A stretch of DNA of 64,000 bases from CAMCHP01 sp036835325 (GTDB lineage Bacteria; Bacteroidota; Bacteroidia; Flavobacteriales_D; Sanyastnellaceae): assembly GCA_036835325.1 (NCBI GenBank), contig DAITMF010000010.1, forward strand, positions 12,721 to 76,720, written 5' to 3'. Numbering within the stretch: position 1 is the stretch's first letter; the number at the start of each line of letters is the position of its first letter. Shown here in pieces: positions 26,385 to 34,499 of this stretch. The translations under genes were made by a program, and so were the position numbers. The notes under the pieces were generated by a model, which was not told the origin of the DNA, did no database searches, and saw only the letters and a program-made list of their open reading frames with translations.

Positions 26385-26931
26385 TTCTTTTTTGGTTGGA
26401 TGGATGACCGAATACCGCTTCTACGGCAGCGATGGCACGCCCCAAGCGCAGCTCGCCACTGCCTGAAACAACCACAAAAGGATGCTTCCACTCCTCCAAC
26501 ACGGCCGTGTAGCGCTCGAACAGCGACTCGCGGTCGTGTTCATTTTCACGCAAGGGGTCGTAGCTCCACGGCAAGTCAGGTGCACAGAGAATGGTCAGCG
26601 CCGGACGGTGGTGCTTAACCCATTCGGTCAAACGTTCATTCTCGGTTGAGAACTTCAAGGTTTGCCAAACGTGTAGAATGGCCGCATCGCCATCCCAAAA
26701 GCGAATTTTACCGGTCGGTGCTTTGGGCCATTCCCACCACTGGAGCTGTCCGGCAACAATGGCATCCAAATCAGTAGCGGTGTAGTGGTGTCCGTGCCGT
26801 TCGAGGTAGGTACGGGCATATTCCGGTACATACCATGTTTGGTAGTGCACGGCGAGCGCAACAGCGAGCGCAGTTTTGCCGCTCGACTCAGGCCCGCTGA
26901 TTGCGATGTCGAAGCCTCCATCCATCCTCAA
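26371..26931 (-). CDS. NadR-like nucleoside kinase (AAA/P-loop)
   Basis: A 186-residue P-loop protein. Walker A is GPESSGKTAL at about residues 12-21, and the organisation (EYARTYLERHGHHYTATDL, then WDGDAAILHVW and CAPDLPWSYDPLRENEHDRE) matches the ribosylnicotinamide-kinase domain of NadR. In NadR this domain phosphorylates nicotinamide riboside to NMN, trapping it after import. The start overlaps the pnuC-family stop as ATGA (26931-26928), a classic transporter-kinase pair. The HTH and adenylyltransferase domains of full NadR are missing. Because the operon also has ribF and a YkoF-like gene, another vitamin substrate cannot be excluded. The C-terminal codons contain a GGATGGATG copy. Confidence 0.83.
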   Translation of the reverse strand: MRMDGGFDIAISGPESSGKTALAVALAVHYQTWYVPEYARTYLERHGHHYTATDLDAIVAGQLQWWEWPKAPTGKIRFWDGDAAILHVWQTLKFSTENERLTEWVKHHRPALTILCAPDLPWSYDPLRENEHDRESLFERYTAVLEEWKHPFVVVSGSGELRLGRAIAAVEAVFGHPSNQKRTTTF

Positions 26932-27485
26932 AACCAGCCAATTGCAAAGTATCCGTCAATGGCCATGGCAAGGTACACAACGAAGAGCAGTGCTCCGATG
27001 TACATTTTACGAGCCGAGTAGAGGAAGAATGCCACTGAGTTCACAACCATCCAGTACAACCAGTTTTCGTGTACGTAGGTGACCATAAGCCATGTGGCTA
27101 TGATGCTGAAAACCGTGGTGAATGAGTCAATCAAAGGCAATTTCGACGTCGTTTTGCGGCGAAGGTATCCGGCGAGACCGAAGGTCAGTAAAGCCCCGCT
27201 TGAAATGTAAAGCAGGTGGCTGCTGACTGAAAGTGTTTTAGCGGCGAATCCATCCATCCCCAAAGCCCCATAAACGGCCATAGCTACATAGAAAAGATGC
27301 AAACCGGTTTCTGCGAAAAGCTGTTTTCGGTAGCACAGCAGCGCGAAGCCCAGCGAGCCTATGAACGCAGGTGCGTAACAACCGGGAAACACCCCGCGCA
27401 AGTAAAGCCAAGTGTAGGCCAAACTCAGCAGCGTAGCGGTGATTTCGAGCGCCAGATCAATCGATCTGCGGGACCTCATACGCAT
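26928..27485 (-). CDS. PnuC-family vitamin transporter
   Basis: A 185-residue integral membrane protein with six to seven hydrophobic helices. The PnuC hallmark near the end of the sequence is ENWLYWMVVN (W-x2-W), known in PnuC as part of the substrate pocket. PnuC proteins are facilitators for nicotinamide riboside, while the related PnuT and PnuX carry thiamine and riboflavin; all rely on intracellular phosphorylation for accumulation. The overlapping downstream gene encodes a NadR-like kinase, which favours nicotinamide riboside. The upstream YkoF-like gene and ribF in the same operon leave thiamine or riboflavin open. The start at 27485 overlaps the YkoF-like gene by 29 bases; ATG 27479 is an alternative. 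Confidence 0.85.
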   Translation of the reverse strand: MRMRSRRSIDLALEITATLLSLAYTWLYLRGVFPGCYAPAFIGSLGFALLCYRKQLFAETGLHLFYVAMAVYGALGMDGFAAKTLSVSSHLLYISSGALLTFGLAGYLRRKTTSKLPLIDSFTTVFSIIATWLMVTYVHENWLYWMVVNSVAFFLYSARKMYIGALLFVVYLAMAIDGYFAIGWF

Positions 27486-27720
27486 CGGCGTTCAGGTATT
27501 TCGCAACGAGTACAAAGGTATTGGGCGTGCGCATTGTAGCAATGCTCGCTGTTTGAATCGCTTGCATCACCGCAACAGCTTCTCCGCGCACTTGCGTGCT
27601 CATGCCGCCGGTTCGCGTTTCAATGCCTTCTTGCTTACGCAGAATGCGGATGAACTCAATCACAAGGTCGTTGTAGTCGTTGCTCAGTGGGTAGAGGCTC
27701 AATTCGGCAGTCAAAATCAT
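27457..27720 (-). CDS. YkoF/MTH1187-like small protein, possible thiamine/HMP binder
   Basis: An 87-residue protein. ATG 27720, one base after the preceding stop, is preferred over ATG 27744 because the family usually begins directly with the first beta-strand (MILTAELSLYPLS). The ferredoxin-like alternation of strands and helices (IEFIRILRKQEG, then VMQAIQTASIATM) resembles one YkoF or thiamine-binding-protein domain. In Bacillus YkoF binds thiamine or hydroxymethylpyrimidine, and related single-domain proteins occur beside vitamin transporters. The assignment is by pattern recall and is not certain. It overlaps the PnuC-family gene. Confidence 0.6.
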   Translation of the reverse strand: MILTAELSLYPLSNDYNDLVIEFIRILRKQEGIETRTGGMSTQVRGEAVAVMQAIQTASIATMRTPNTFVLVAKYLNADAYEVPQID

Positions 27721-27721
27721 A

Positions 27722-28342
27722 TCAGGGGTCTTCGTCGTCGTCAAAGATGCAGTTGCACGGAGGTGAGAGAATCAGTTCGGTTTTGGGCAGCAACTCGTGC
27801 AAACGCTCTTGTTCGTAGGCGTTCATTTCATTGTTCAGCAGGTCAACCAAGCGGAGTTTTTCCATGCGCATCAACGAGCCGGGGTAATACCCAATCATGT
27901 TGCTCCACAGGATGAGTTCTTCGAGGGCCCGCAAGCGGTGAATGTCGTCAGGCAGGCGCGAGAGTGCATTGTCAGACAGGTCAAGGTGCCTCAGTTTTGA
28001 GAGGTTTACAATAGCTTGTGGAAAGCGTTCAAACCGGTTTTTGGCAAGAGTAAGGCGCTCAAGGTTTTTGAGCTTTGCGAGCTCGGGCGGCAAACTATCG
28101 AGGCGATTGCGATCGAGGCGAAGCTCAACGAGTTGGGTGAATGAGAACACTTCTTCGGGCACCTTTCGGAGGCGTTTTTTCGACAAATCGAGCCTGAACA
28201 CCGGTGTTTCAGCCTTCAGTGCAGCTTCGACAGACGTGTAAACACGACTGCTATCAGCGCGCGAAGCGGGCGCTTCGGCTGATTGAGCTGCGCACTGAGT
28301 GGCGAGCAAAAAAAACAGCAGTACAGGCGTTAAATACTTCAT
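27722..28342 (-). CDS. Exported leucine-rich-repeat protein
   Basis: A 206-residue protein with an N-terminal signal (LTPVLLFFLLATQCAAQ). Cleavage after CAAQ seems more likely than lipidation because the residue before Cys is Gln. From about residue 48 there are five to six leucine-rich repeats of 23 residues (LVELRLDRNRLDSLPPELAK, LERLTLAKNRFERFPQAIV, LRHLDLSDNALSRLPDDI). The tail is Cys-containing and acidic (CNCIFDDDEDP). LRRs bind proteins; the partner is unknown. The start overlaps the ribF stop as ATGA (28342-28339), placing an exported scaffold protein inside a cofactor-metabolism operon, which is unexpected. Confidence 0.85.
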   Translation of the reverse strand: MKYLTPVLLFFLLATQCAAQSAEAPASRADSSRVYTSVEAALKAETPVFRLDLSKKRLRKVPEEVFSFTQLVELRLDRNRLDSLPPELAKLKNLERLTLAKNRFERFPQAIVNLSKLRHLDLSDNALSRLPDDIHRLRALEELILWSNMIGYYPGSLMRMEKLRLVDLLNNEMNAYEQERLHELLPKTELILSPPCNCIFDDDEDP

Positions 28343-29268
28343 TGCAACAGCGCTAAGGCGGCTGATCGGTCGCTCGTCAGCTGCTTGCGCAAGGCATCTT
28401 CGCTGTCGAATTTGCGTTCATCGCGCAAACGCGCAACAAACTCAACTCGGAGATGCTTTCCGTAGAGGTCGAGCTGTTGATCGAAAACGTGAACCTCGAT
28501 GCGCTGCTCGCCGCTGCCGCTGACGGTCGGACGGATGCCGATGTTGAGCATTCCTTTGTAGCGCCGACCTTCGATTTCAACCCGTACGGCATAGGCGCCG
28601 TTTGCGGGAGTAAGCTTCAGCGGGTTGCTGAGGTGAAGGTTTGCGGTAGGGAAGCCCAACGAGCGACCGATGCCGTCTCCCTCTATAACGATTCCTGAGA
28701 GCGGATAGTTGTATCCGAGGTAGGTATTTGCTAGGGCAACATCGCCCAATGCAAGCGCACGGCGGGTTTTGGTGCTGCTCACATTCATCTCTGAAATCGC
28801 CAAAGGAGAGATTTCCTCAACGTCAAATCCGAACATTTCGCCGAATTCGCTCAAGGCCGTGAAGTCGCCCTCCCGGTTTTTTCCAAAACGGTGGTCGTAC
28901 CCGACCACCATCAAATGCACACCAATGCCTTCGACCAGAATCTCGCGCGCATAGTCGAGCGCAGGAATGGCTGCAAATTGCATATCGAACGGATGAATGA
29001 TCAAATGGTCGATGCCCGACTTTGCCAAGCGCTCGATTTGTTCTTCCCTGTCGTTCAGTAAGCGCAACCCGTGGTCGTTCGGAAAGAGTACCATGCGCGG
29101 GTGCGGGCTAAACGTCAACAGCACGGTTTCGCCCTGAACTTCGAAAGCGCGTTCGCGCAAACGTTCCAAAATCGTGAGGTGGCCTTTGTGAACGCCGTCA
29201 AATGTTCCGGTTGTAACAACGGGTCTGATAGCGCCCGGAAACTCCTCAACACTGTAGTATACCTTCAA
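28339..29268 (-). CDS. ribF: Bifunctional riboflavin kinase / FAD synthetase
   Basis: A 309-residue enzyme that phosphorylates riboflavin to FMN and adenylylates FMN to FAD. The nucleotidyltransferase domain shows TTGTFDGVHKGHLTILERL at about residues 20-38 and the later VGYDHRFGKNREGDF and SSTKTRRAL. The riboflavin-kinase domain shows GIVIEGDGIGRSLGFPTANL and NGAYAVRVEIEGRRYKGMLN. The length is standard. It heads the minus-strand vitamin operon and has an exact TATCTTTG promoter element 23 bases upstream. No FMN riboswitch fits in the leader. Confidence 0.96.
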   Translation of the reverse strand: MKVYYSVEEFPGAIRPVVTTGTFDGVHKGHLTILERLRERAFEVQGETVLLTFSPHPRMVLFPNDHGLRLLNDREEQIERLAKSGIDHLIIHPFDMQFAAIPALDYAREILVEGIGVHLMVVGYDHRFGKNREGDFTALSEFGEMFGFDVEEISPLAISEMNVSSTKTRRALALGDVALANTYLGYNYPLSGIVIEGDGIGRSLGFPTANLHLSNPLKLTPANGAYAVRVEIEGRRYKGMLNIGIRPTVSGSGEQRIEVHVFDQQLDLYGKHLRVEFVARLRDERKFDSEDALRKQLTSDRSAALALLQ

Positions 29269-29291
29269 TGCCGTAAGTGCTTAATCTTACA

Positions 29292-29299
29292 CAAAGATA
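29292..29299 (-). promoter_or_regulatory. Promoter -7 element TATCTTTG for ribF operon
   Basis: The minus-strand sequence matches TAnnTTTG exactly, 23 bases before ATG 29268. It is divergent from the atpD promoter. Confidence 0.6.
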
Positions 29300-29360
29300 G
29301 ACCATTTGAATGCGCTGCTTCCGCTGGTCGAATCGGTTGCTAACTTTTTTTACACAACTG

Positions 29361-29391
29361 TTGTCAACCCCGTTGGTTAACTGTACTTTTG
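29361..29391 (+). promoter_or_regulatory. Promoter for atpD-atpC (TTG, 20-base spacer, TACTTTTG)
   Basis: TTG at 29361-29363, a 20-base spacer, then TACTTTTG at 29384-29391 match both halves of the Bacteroidota promoter. ATG 29428 lies 36 bases further on. Confidence 0.7.
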
Positions 29392-29427
29392 CCGCGATTT
29401 TGTAGGTATTCATTCAGACTTCCCGAT

Positions 29428-30936
29428 ATGTCTCACAACATTGGAAAAGTAGCCCAGGTCATCGGTCCTGTAGTCGACGTAACATTCGAAACCGGTCATA
29501 AACTTCCAAACATCCTCGATGCATTGGTCATCACCCGTGACAACGGAGAGGAGCTTGTACTTGAGTGCCAACAGCACATCGGAGAAGATACTGTACGTAC
29601 CATTTCGATGGATTCTACCGAGGGCCTACGTCGCGGTATGAACGTTGTTTCTACCGGCAAAGCGATCGCAATGCCTGTGGGCGACCAAATCAAAGGCCGT
29701 TTGTTCAACGTAGTAGGTACGCCCATTGACGGTATCGGCGCAGTGAACAAAGAAGGCGGCGCACCCATTCACCGCGCAGCCCCTCGCTTCGAAGACCTTT
29801 CAACCGCTACCGAAGTCCTTTTCACCGGTATTAAAGTCATCGACCTCATCGAGCCATACGCCAAAGGAGGTAAGATTGGCTTGTTTGGTGGTGCCGGTGT
29901 AGGTAAAACCGTATTGATTCAGGAGCTTATCAATAACATCGCCAAAGGATACGAAGGGTTCTCTGTGTTCGCCGGTGTAGGTGAGCGCACACGTGAAGGA
30001 AATGACCTTCTCCGCGAGATGATTGAATCGGGCATCGTTCGCTACGGCACTGACTTCATGCACAGCATGGAAGAAGGCGGTTGGGACCTCAGCAAGGTTG
30101 ACATGAAATCGCTTGCTGAATCGAAAGCGACCTTCGTTTTCGGACAGATGAACGAGCCTCCCGGTGCACGTGCACGTGTAGCTCTCAGCGGTTTGACCGT
30201 TGCTGAATACTTCCGCGATGGAGATGAGCAGTCAGGCGGACGTGATATTCTGTTCTTCATTGACAACATCTTCCGCTTTACCCAAGCAGGTTCAGAAGTA
30301 TCGGCCCTCCTTGGTCGTATGCCTTCAGCGGTAGGTTACCAACCAACCCTCGCAACCGAAATGGGTGCGATGCAAGAGCGCATTACTTCAACCAAGCGCG
30401 GTTCAATCACCTCAGTACAGGCCGTTTACGTACCTGCTGACGACTTGACTGACCCTGCTCCGGCAACCACCTTTGCCCACCTTGACGCAACTACAGTACT
30501 TTCACGTAAAATCGCTGAGTTGGGTATCTACCCTGCGGTTGACCCGCTCGACTCAACCTCGCGCATTCTTACGCCTGAAACCGTTGGTGACGAACACTAC
30601 GACTGTGCGCAGCGCGTGAAAGAGATCCTTCAGCGTTACAAAGAACTCCAAGACATCATTGCCATTCTCGGTATGGATGAGCTTTCGGAAGAAGATAAAC
30701 TCGCGGTTCACCGCGCACGCCGTGTGCAGCGTTTCCTTTCTCAGCCCTTCCACGTGGCTGAGCAGTTTACCGGGTTGAAAGGAGTTATGGTGCCTATTGA
30801 AGAAACCATCAAGGGCTTCAACATGATTCTCGAAGGCGAGATGGACAGGTTCCCCGAGGCTGCTTTCAACCTGAAAGGAACCATTGAAGAAGTGATTGAG
30901 GCCGGTGAGAAAATGCTCGCCGACGCTAAAAAATAA
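29428..30936 (+). CDS. atpD: F1 ATP synthase beta subunit
   Basis: The catalytic subunit of F1. ATG 29428 (MSHNIGKVAQVIGPVVDVTF) is chosen over the frame's earlier start because the promoter lies between them; this gives 502 residues, the usual length. Walker A GGAGVGKT is at 154-161. The conserved catalytic-domain sequences GERTREGNDL and ALSGLTVAEYFRDG and the Walker B region DILFFIDNIFRFTQAGSEVSA are intact. It is followed five bases later by atpC. The other F1/Fo genes are not in the window, so the split atpDC arrangement common in Bacteroidota applies. Confidence 0.98.
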   Translation: MSHNIGKVAQVIGPVVDVTFETGHKLPNILDALVITRDNGEELVLECQQHIGEDTVRTISMDSTEGLRRGMNVVSTGKAIAMPVGDQIKGRLFNVVGTPIDGIGAVNKEGGAPIHRAAPRFEDLSTATEVLFTGIKVIDLIEPYAKGGKIGLFGGAGVGKTVLIQELINNIAKGYEGFSVFAGVGERTREGNDLLREMIESGIVRYGTDFMHSMEEGGWDLSKVDMKSLAESKATFVFGQMNEPPGARARVALSGLTVAEYFRDGDEQSGGRDILFFIDNIFRFTQAGSEVSALLGRMPSAVGYQPTLATEMGAMQERITSTKRGSITSVQAVYVPADDLTDPAPATTFAHLDATTVLSRKIAELGIYPAVDPLDSTSRILTPETVGDEHYDCAQRVKEILQRYKELQDIIAILGMDELSEEDKLAVHRARRVQRFLSQPFHVAEQFTGLKGVMVPIEETIKGFNMILEGEMDRFPEAAFNLKGTIEEVIEAGEKMLADAKK

Positions 30937-30941
30937 CCGCT

Positions 30942-31175
30942 ATGCGTGTAGAAATCCTTTCACCCGAAGCCAAGATTTTCAACGGCGAAGCCACCTATGT
31001 GGGTCTTCCGGGGTCTGATGGTAGTTTGGGTATCCTGAGAGGTCACGCTCCGTTGATCACCACCCTTCGTGCGGGTAAGGTCATCGTACGCACCGCCAAA
31101 GGCGAAGAAGTGTTTGATGTGAAAGGAGGTTCTGTAGAAGTGCTCAACGATACGGTCACCATCCTCGCAGAGTAA
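30942..31175 (+). CDS. atpC: F1 ATP synthase epsilon subunit (short form)
   Basis: A 77-residue protein corresponding only to the N-terminal beta-sandwich (MRVEILSPEAKIFNGEATYV, then GSDGSLGILRGHAPLITTL). The C-terminal helical hairpin that inhibits ATP hydrolysis in longer epsilon subunits is absent. Short forms are common in Bacteroidota, so this looks natural rather than truncated. It is co-transcribed with atpD (five-base gap). Its 3' end is convergent with a membrane-protein gene, with a perfect hairpin 38 bases after the stop. Confidence 0.95.
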   Translation: MRVEILSPEAKIFNGEATYVGLPGSDGSLGILRGHAPLITTLRAGKVIVRTAKGEEVFDVKGGSVEVLNDTVTILAE

Positions 31176-31194
31176 AAAAAACACTCGCTACCCT

Positions 31195-32589
31195 TTACGA
31201 CTCCAAAATTCTGTTGCGCTTCCTCAATCGATGGGGAAGCGCAACGTGTTCTCTGACATGGCTAAAGACCACCGCCAGAGCCCCCATGTACAAGGGGATG
31301 AGTGGGATTTTAAACCGCGCCAGCGCGCCGAAATTCGAGGTGGTTACCCCAATCATAAAGGCGAAGAGCACGGCGAATACAAAGCAATACAGAAGCATTG
31401 GGTTGCGTTTGATGAGGCCCAAAGTGACAGAGGGCCGAACCGCTAAGATCACGTACAGCGTGGCCAGAAGAATAAACATGTTCTCCAGTCCGGCAAAAAT
31501 CATCACCACGTTGCGCGACTCCCAAATAAAGGGCCGAAACAAACCTGCTGTCACAGCAGCCGGTAACTTGCCCGCTACACTGGCGAAGGTGGGTTCAATG
31601 GTACCGATGTCAAAGCTTGACCCTTCGTAGTAGTCTTGCTTGAGGTCGTATTGAATGATGGCCGCTGTTTGGAGTGCCCGGTCAGGTGAGAACCGGCCCA
31701 AACGGTCGCCGAATGCAGTTAGCGCGAAGTAGCTTCCAAAAACGATAAAGGCATAGATGCCCGGTACAATAATGTAGCGGAAGTAGGCATTCTTGATGCG
31801 CTGAATGCGCTTGTAGAAGTACCACACAAGCGTGCCCGGAAACAATATGAGCAAGATGTAGGGCTTGATGGCAAGAATGGCGAAGCCGCTGATGAGTATG
31901 GCCACAAGGGGCCAGAACCGTTTCTTGCTGTTGATGAGGTCATTGGTGGCTACAATGAAGTAGCAGGTGGCCGCAAGGGTGAAGCTATCTTTCAAAATGC
32001 CGGAGCCCCAGAAAACGACTGAGGGCATGAATAAGACGGCTACGCTAAGGTTTGCAGTGTACTTGGGGAAGTAGCCCACAAACATCCTAAAGAGCTTCCA
32101 AAGGCCACCGTAGGTGGCAACAGATACCAGTACAGTGCTCAGAAAGAAGCTCTTTCCTGAGAGAAGCACGAATGGAACGCAGAATTTGATGACCGTTCGG
32201 GTTTTCTCGTCATAGAACATGTAGCTCATGGGTGAGCCTGTTCGGCTATTGAACAGGCTTTTTATTTCGGGTGTGCCTCCGCCCAGCATGGCCGCTGCAA
32301 AGTCGTTCGAATCATCAAACAGCAGATTCACATAGGCCATGGCACATTCGTAGTAGCCAATGGTGTCGCCGCCCTTGTAATAGAGGGTGTAAATAAGTCC
32401 AAATGCGATGCCACCGATGAGTTTCAGCCAGAGCCCCGGTAGGAAGTACTGCCAAGACGGGTCAGCCTTAACGCGGTTGCGCACAAGCTGTTGGCCAAGC
32501 AAAGACAGCGCAATGATGAGAAGAACCATGGCCAGGTACTCCCACAGCTCAACAGCGATTTTGCCGAAAGTGAGGGTTGGAATATGCAT
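31195..32589 (-). CDS. Polytopic membrane protein, function unknown
   Basis: A 464-residue protein with about ten predicted membrane helices. It begins with a hydrophobic helix (YLAMVLLIIALSLLG) and has a conserved-looking loop VVFWGSGILKDSFTL in the middle. I associate the SGILKDS-type loop with uncharacterised Wzy/EpsG-like envelope-polysaccharide membrane proteins, but I cannot name the family with confidence. The final residues are Arg/Lys-rich (HRLRKRNRILES). The start overlaps the rlmH stop as ATGA at 32589, giving a two-gene transcript with no obvious functional link. Flippase and glycosyltransferase genes 3-6 kb away make a surface-glycan role plausible but unproven. Confidence 0.6.
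   Translation of the reverse strand: MHIPTLTFGKIAVELWEYLAMVLLIIALSLLGQQLVRNRVKADPSWQYFLPGLWLKLIGGIAFGLIYTLYYKGGDTIGYYECAMAYVNLLFDDSNDFAAAMLGGGTPEIKSLFNSRTGSPMSYMFYDEKTRTVIKFCVPFVLLSGKSFFLSTVLVSVATYGGLWKLFRMFVGYFPKYTANLSVAVLFMPSVVFWGSGILKDSFTLAATCYFIVATNDLINSKKRFWPLVAILISGFAILAIKPYILLILFPGTLVWYFYKRIQRIKNAYFRYIIVPGIYAFIVFGSYFALTAFGDRLGRFSPDRALQTAAIIQYDLKQDYYEGSSFDIGTIEPTFASVAGKLPAAVTAGLFRPFIWESRNVVMIFAGLENMFILLATLYVILAVRPSVTLGLIKRNPMLLYCFVFAVLFAFMIGVTTSNFGALARFKIPLIPLYMGALAVVFSHVREHVALPHRLRKRNRILES
31213..31245. terminator. Perfect 11-bp hairpin at convergent gene ends
   Basis: Arms GTTGCGCTTCC (31213-31223) and GGAAGCGCAAC (31235-31245) lie inside the last codons of the membrane-protein gene and just after atpC. 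No T-run follows on the plus strand and only a weak one on the minus strand, so termination or mRNA 3'-end protection is possible but not certain. Confidence 0.5.
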
Positions 32590-33065
32590 CAGCTGTGATG
32601 GTAGGGTTCTCCTTTGAGGATGGTGTGGGCACGGTAAATTTGTTCAAGCGCAAGGATGCGTACCATTTGGTGGGTGAGTGTCATTTTTGATAAGGAAAGG
32701 GATGCGTTGGCTCGCGCCTTTACCTCCTGATCAAAACCATGGGCTCCACCAATGACGAACACCATGTTGCGTGTACCTGCCAAGTGGTGTTTTGCGAAGA
32801 AGTCAGCGAAGCCCTCTGAAGTAACTGACTTTCCATGCTCGTCGAAAATGACTACATAATCGCTCGCCGCAATGTGCTTCATTTGCTTTTGGGCCTCCAT
32901 ACGAAGGAGGGCAGCCGGGTCTGGCTTCTTGGTTTTGGCCTTCACATCATCGGTTTCAATGTGCTGAAAGGCGGTGTAATGCGGAATTCGGTCAGCGTAA
33001 CGCTTCACCGCATCGCGCACCCAACCATCGTCTGACTTACCGGTACTGATGAGAGTAATTTTCAT
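32589..33065 (-). CDS. rlmH: 23S rRNA (pseudouridine1915-N3)-methyltransferase RlmH
   Basis: A 158-residue SPOUT-class enzyme that methylates the pseudouridine at 1915 in helix 69 of 23S rRNA using SAM. The characteristic sequence is visible throughout: MKITLISTGKSDDGWV at the start, VIFDEHGKSVTSEGFADF in the middle, FVIGGAHGFDQEV for the knot/SAM loop, and MTLTHQMVRILALEQIYRA near the C-terminus ending GEPYHHS. The length is standard. It is first of a two-gene minus-strand unit. The 176-base divergent region before it shows no clear minus-strand promoter. Confidence 0.97.
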   Translation of the reverse strand: MKITLISTGKSDDGWVRDAVKRYADRIPHYTAFQHIETDDVKAKTKKPDPAALLRMEAQKQMKHIAASDYVVIFDEHGKSVTSEGFADFFAKHHLAGTRNMVFVIGGAHGFDQEVKARANASLSLSKMTLTHQMVRILALEQIYRAHTILKGEPYHHS

Positions 33066-33187
33066 TGTGAGCTCACCTCAAAGAAACGATATTTTCAGTG
33101 ATGCTGCTTTCACTCGTTGCGGCATGATTGTTGATAATACATTGCGCAATGGAAGACGATAGCTCCCGCATCGCTTAGAAAATAGTG

Positions 33188-33195
33188 TACCTTTA
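33188..33195 (+). promoter_or_regulatory. Promoter-like TACCTTTA for DUF4783 gene
   Basis: Differs from TAnnTTTG in the last base. It lies 46 bases before ATG 33242 in the rlmH/DUF4783 divergent region, which otherwise shows nothing distinctive. Confidence 0.35.
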
Positions 33196-33241
33196 AGCTG
33201 ACGATTTTGCGGAGAACATCGTTTCTTAGCATCAAGAAAAC

Positions 33242-33637
33242 ATGAAACAGTTCACGTCCATATTCGCAGTGTTCTTTCTGGTCGCCGTTGCATTTACGGC
33301 ATCAGCGCAAACTGACATCACGCCTTCGGTAGTGCAAGCGCTGAGCAAGGGCGACGCCGCCGTCCTCGGAAAGCACCTTGTGTCGTCGGTTGATGTTGCC
33401 ATTCTTGACGACGAAGACATGTATCCGCGTGATCAGGTAGTGGCCAAGCTCAACCAGTTTTTCCAAAAGAACTCTCCAAAGTCATTTGAGATTAAGCACC
33501 AAGGCACAAGCAAACTCGATGATCATTACCGCATTGGTGATTTGACCACATCGACGGGCTTGTTCCGCGTAACCTTCTTCATGAAGAAAACGGGGGCGAC
33601 CATGGAAATCAAACAGTTGCGCATTGAGCGCTATTGA
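33242..33637 (+). CDS. DUF4783 family exported protein
   Basis: A 131-residue protein with a signal peptide (FAVFFLVAVAFTASAQ) and one small domain. It starts with a helix (VVQALSKGDAAVLGKHL), continues with strands around VDVAILDDEDMYPRDQVVAK and QFFQKNSPKSFEIKHQGTS, and ends KQLRIERY. This matches the Bacteroidota DUF4783 family, a cystatin/NTF2-like small exported domain with no known activity. It is followed two bases after its stop by nadC. I recall DUF4783 genes beside nadC in several Flavobacteriia, so the linkage is probably conserved, though no NAD-related role is established. Confidence 0.8.
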   Translation: MKQFTSIFAVFFLVAVAFTASAQTDITPSVVQALSKGDAAVLGKHLVSSVDVAILDDEDMYPRDQVVAKLNQFFQKNSPKSFEIKHQGTSKLDDHYRIGDLTTSTGLFRVTFFMKKTGATMEIKQLRIERY

Positions 33638-33639
33638 AC

Positions 33640-34482
33640 ATGCAGCATGAACTCGAGGCATTCATTCGCAATGCCCTTTCTGAAGACATTGGCAGTGGTG
33701 ATCACTCTTCACTGGCCTGCATTCCGGCCGAGGCGACACGACGTGCCCGTTTGCTGGTGAAAGAAGATGGCGTTCTCGCCGGAGTTAACCTTGCCTTGGA
33801 GGTTTTTCGCATTCACGATACCCGGCTGAAGACCACCCTGTACATGGCCGATGGTGCCACCATTCGGCAAGGCGATGTGGCCTTCGAAGTTGAAGGCCCC
33901 GCCCAGTCAATCTTGGCGGTTGAACGCTTGGTTTTGAACATCATGCAGCGCATGAGCGGCATAGCTACAACTACCCGTCGCGTTGTTGACCTCGTTGAGG
34001 GCACCGGCGTGCGCATTCTTGATACGCGCAAAACCACTCCGGGCTTGCGTTACCTTGAAAAAATGGCTGTGCGCATTGGCGGGGGAGTGAACCACCGCTT
34101 CGGTTTGTACGACATGATCATGTTGAAAGACAACCACATCGATTATGCCGGTGGCATTCCACAAGCGATGGGTCGTGTGCGCAACTACATGAACGCCCAT
34201 GGCTTGCGTTTGCCTGTCGAGGTTGAGGCGCGCAACATGGATGAAGTGACCCTGATTCTAAAAGAAGAAGGCGTAACGCGCATCATGCTTGATAACTTCG
34301 ATCCTGCTCAACTGAAAGCGGCTGTAGCCTTCATCAATCGGCAAATGGAAACCGAAGCCAGTGGCGGCATCACACCTGAAACGGTGCGTGCTTATGCCGA
34401 AACCGGCGTTGATTACATTTCAATGGGTGCGCTCACGCACAGTGTAAAAAGCCTCGATCTTAGTCTGAAAGCTTTCGATTAG
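33640..34482 (+). CDS. nadC: Nicotinate-nucleotide pyrophosphorylase (quinolinate phosphoribosyltransferase)
   Basis: Converts quinolinate and PRPP to nicotinate mononucleotide, CO2 and pyrophosphate in de novo NAD synthesis. The product has 280 residues from ATG 33640. A TTG at 33634 is in frame but overlaps the upstream stop and is less likely. Diagnostic segments: SEDIGSGDHSSLAC near the start, VERLVLNIMQRMSGIATTT, RILDTRKTTPGLRYLEKMAV and GGGVNHRFGLYDMIMLKDNH. nadA and nadB are not in the window. It complements the salvage route suggested by the PnuC-NadR-like pair 6 kb upstream. Confidence 0.97.
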   Translation: MQHELEAFIRNALSEDIGSGDHSSLACIPAEATRRARLLVKEDGVLAGVNLALEVFRIHDTRLKTTLYMADGATIRQGDVAFEVEGPAQSILAVERLVLNIMQRMSGIATTTRRVVDLVEGTGVRILDTRKTTPGLRYLEKMAVRIGGGVNHRFGLYDMIMLKDNHIDYAGGIPQAMGRVRNYMNAHGLRLPVEVEARNMDEVTLILKEEGVTRIMLDNFDPAQLKAAVAFINRQMETEASGGITPETVRAYAETGVDYISMGALTHSVKSLDLSLKAFD

Positions 34483-34487
34483 TCGGT

Positions 34488-34495
34488 TATTTTTG
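34488..34495 (+). promoter_or_regulatory. Promoter -7 element TATTTTTG upstream of yihY
   Basis: An exact TAnnTTTG match, ending four bases before ATG 34500. If used, either the mRNA is leaderless or translation starts further down (ATG 34563). Confidence 0.45.
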
Positions 34496-34499
34496 CAGG

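Noticed and set aside
29269..29427. FMN or TPP riboswitch upstream of ribF
   Set aside because: The TATCTTTG promoter is 23 bases before the ribF start, leaving no room for an aptamer, and no conserved aptamer motif was seen.
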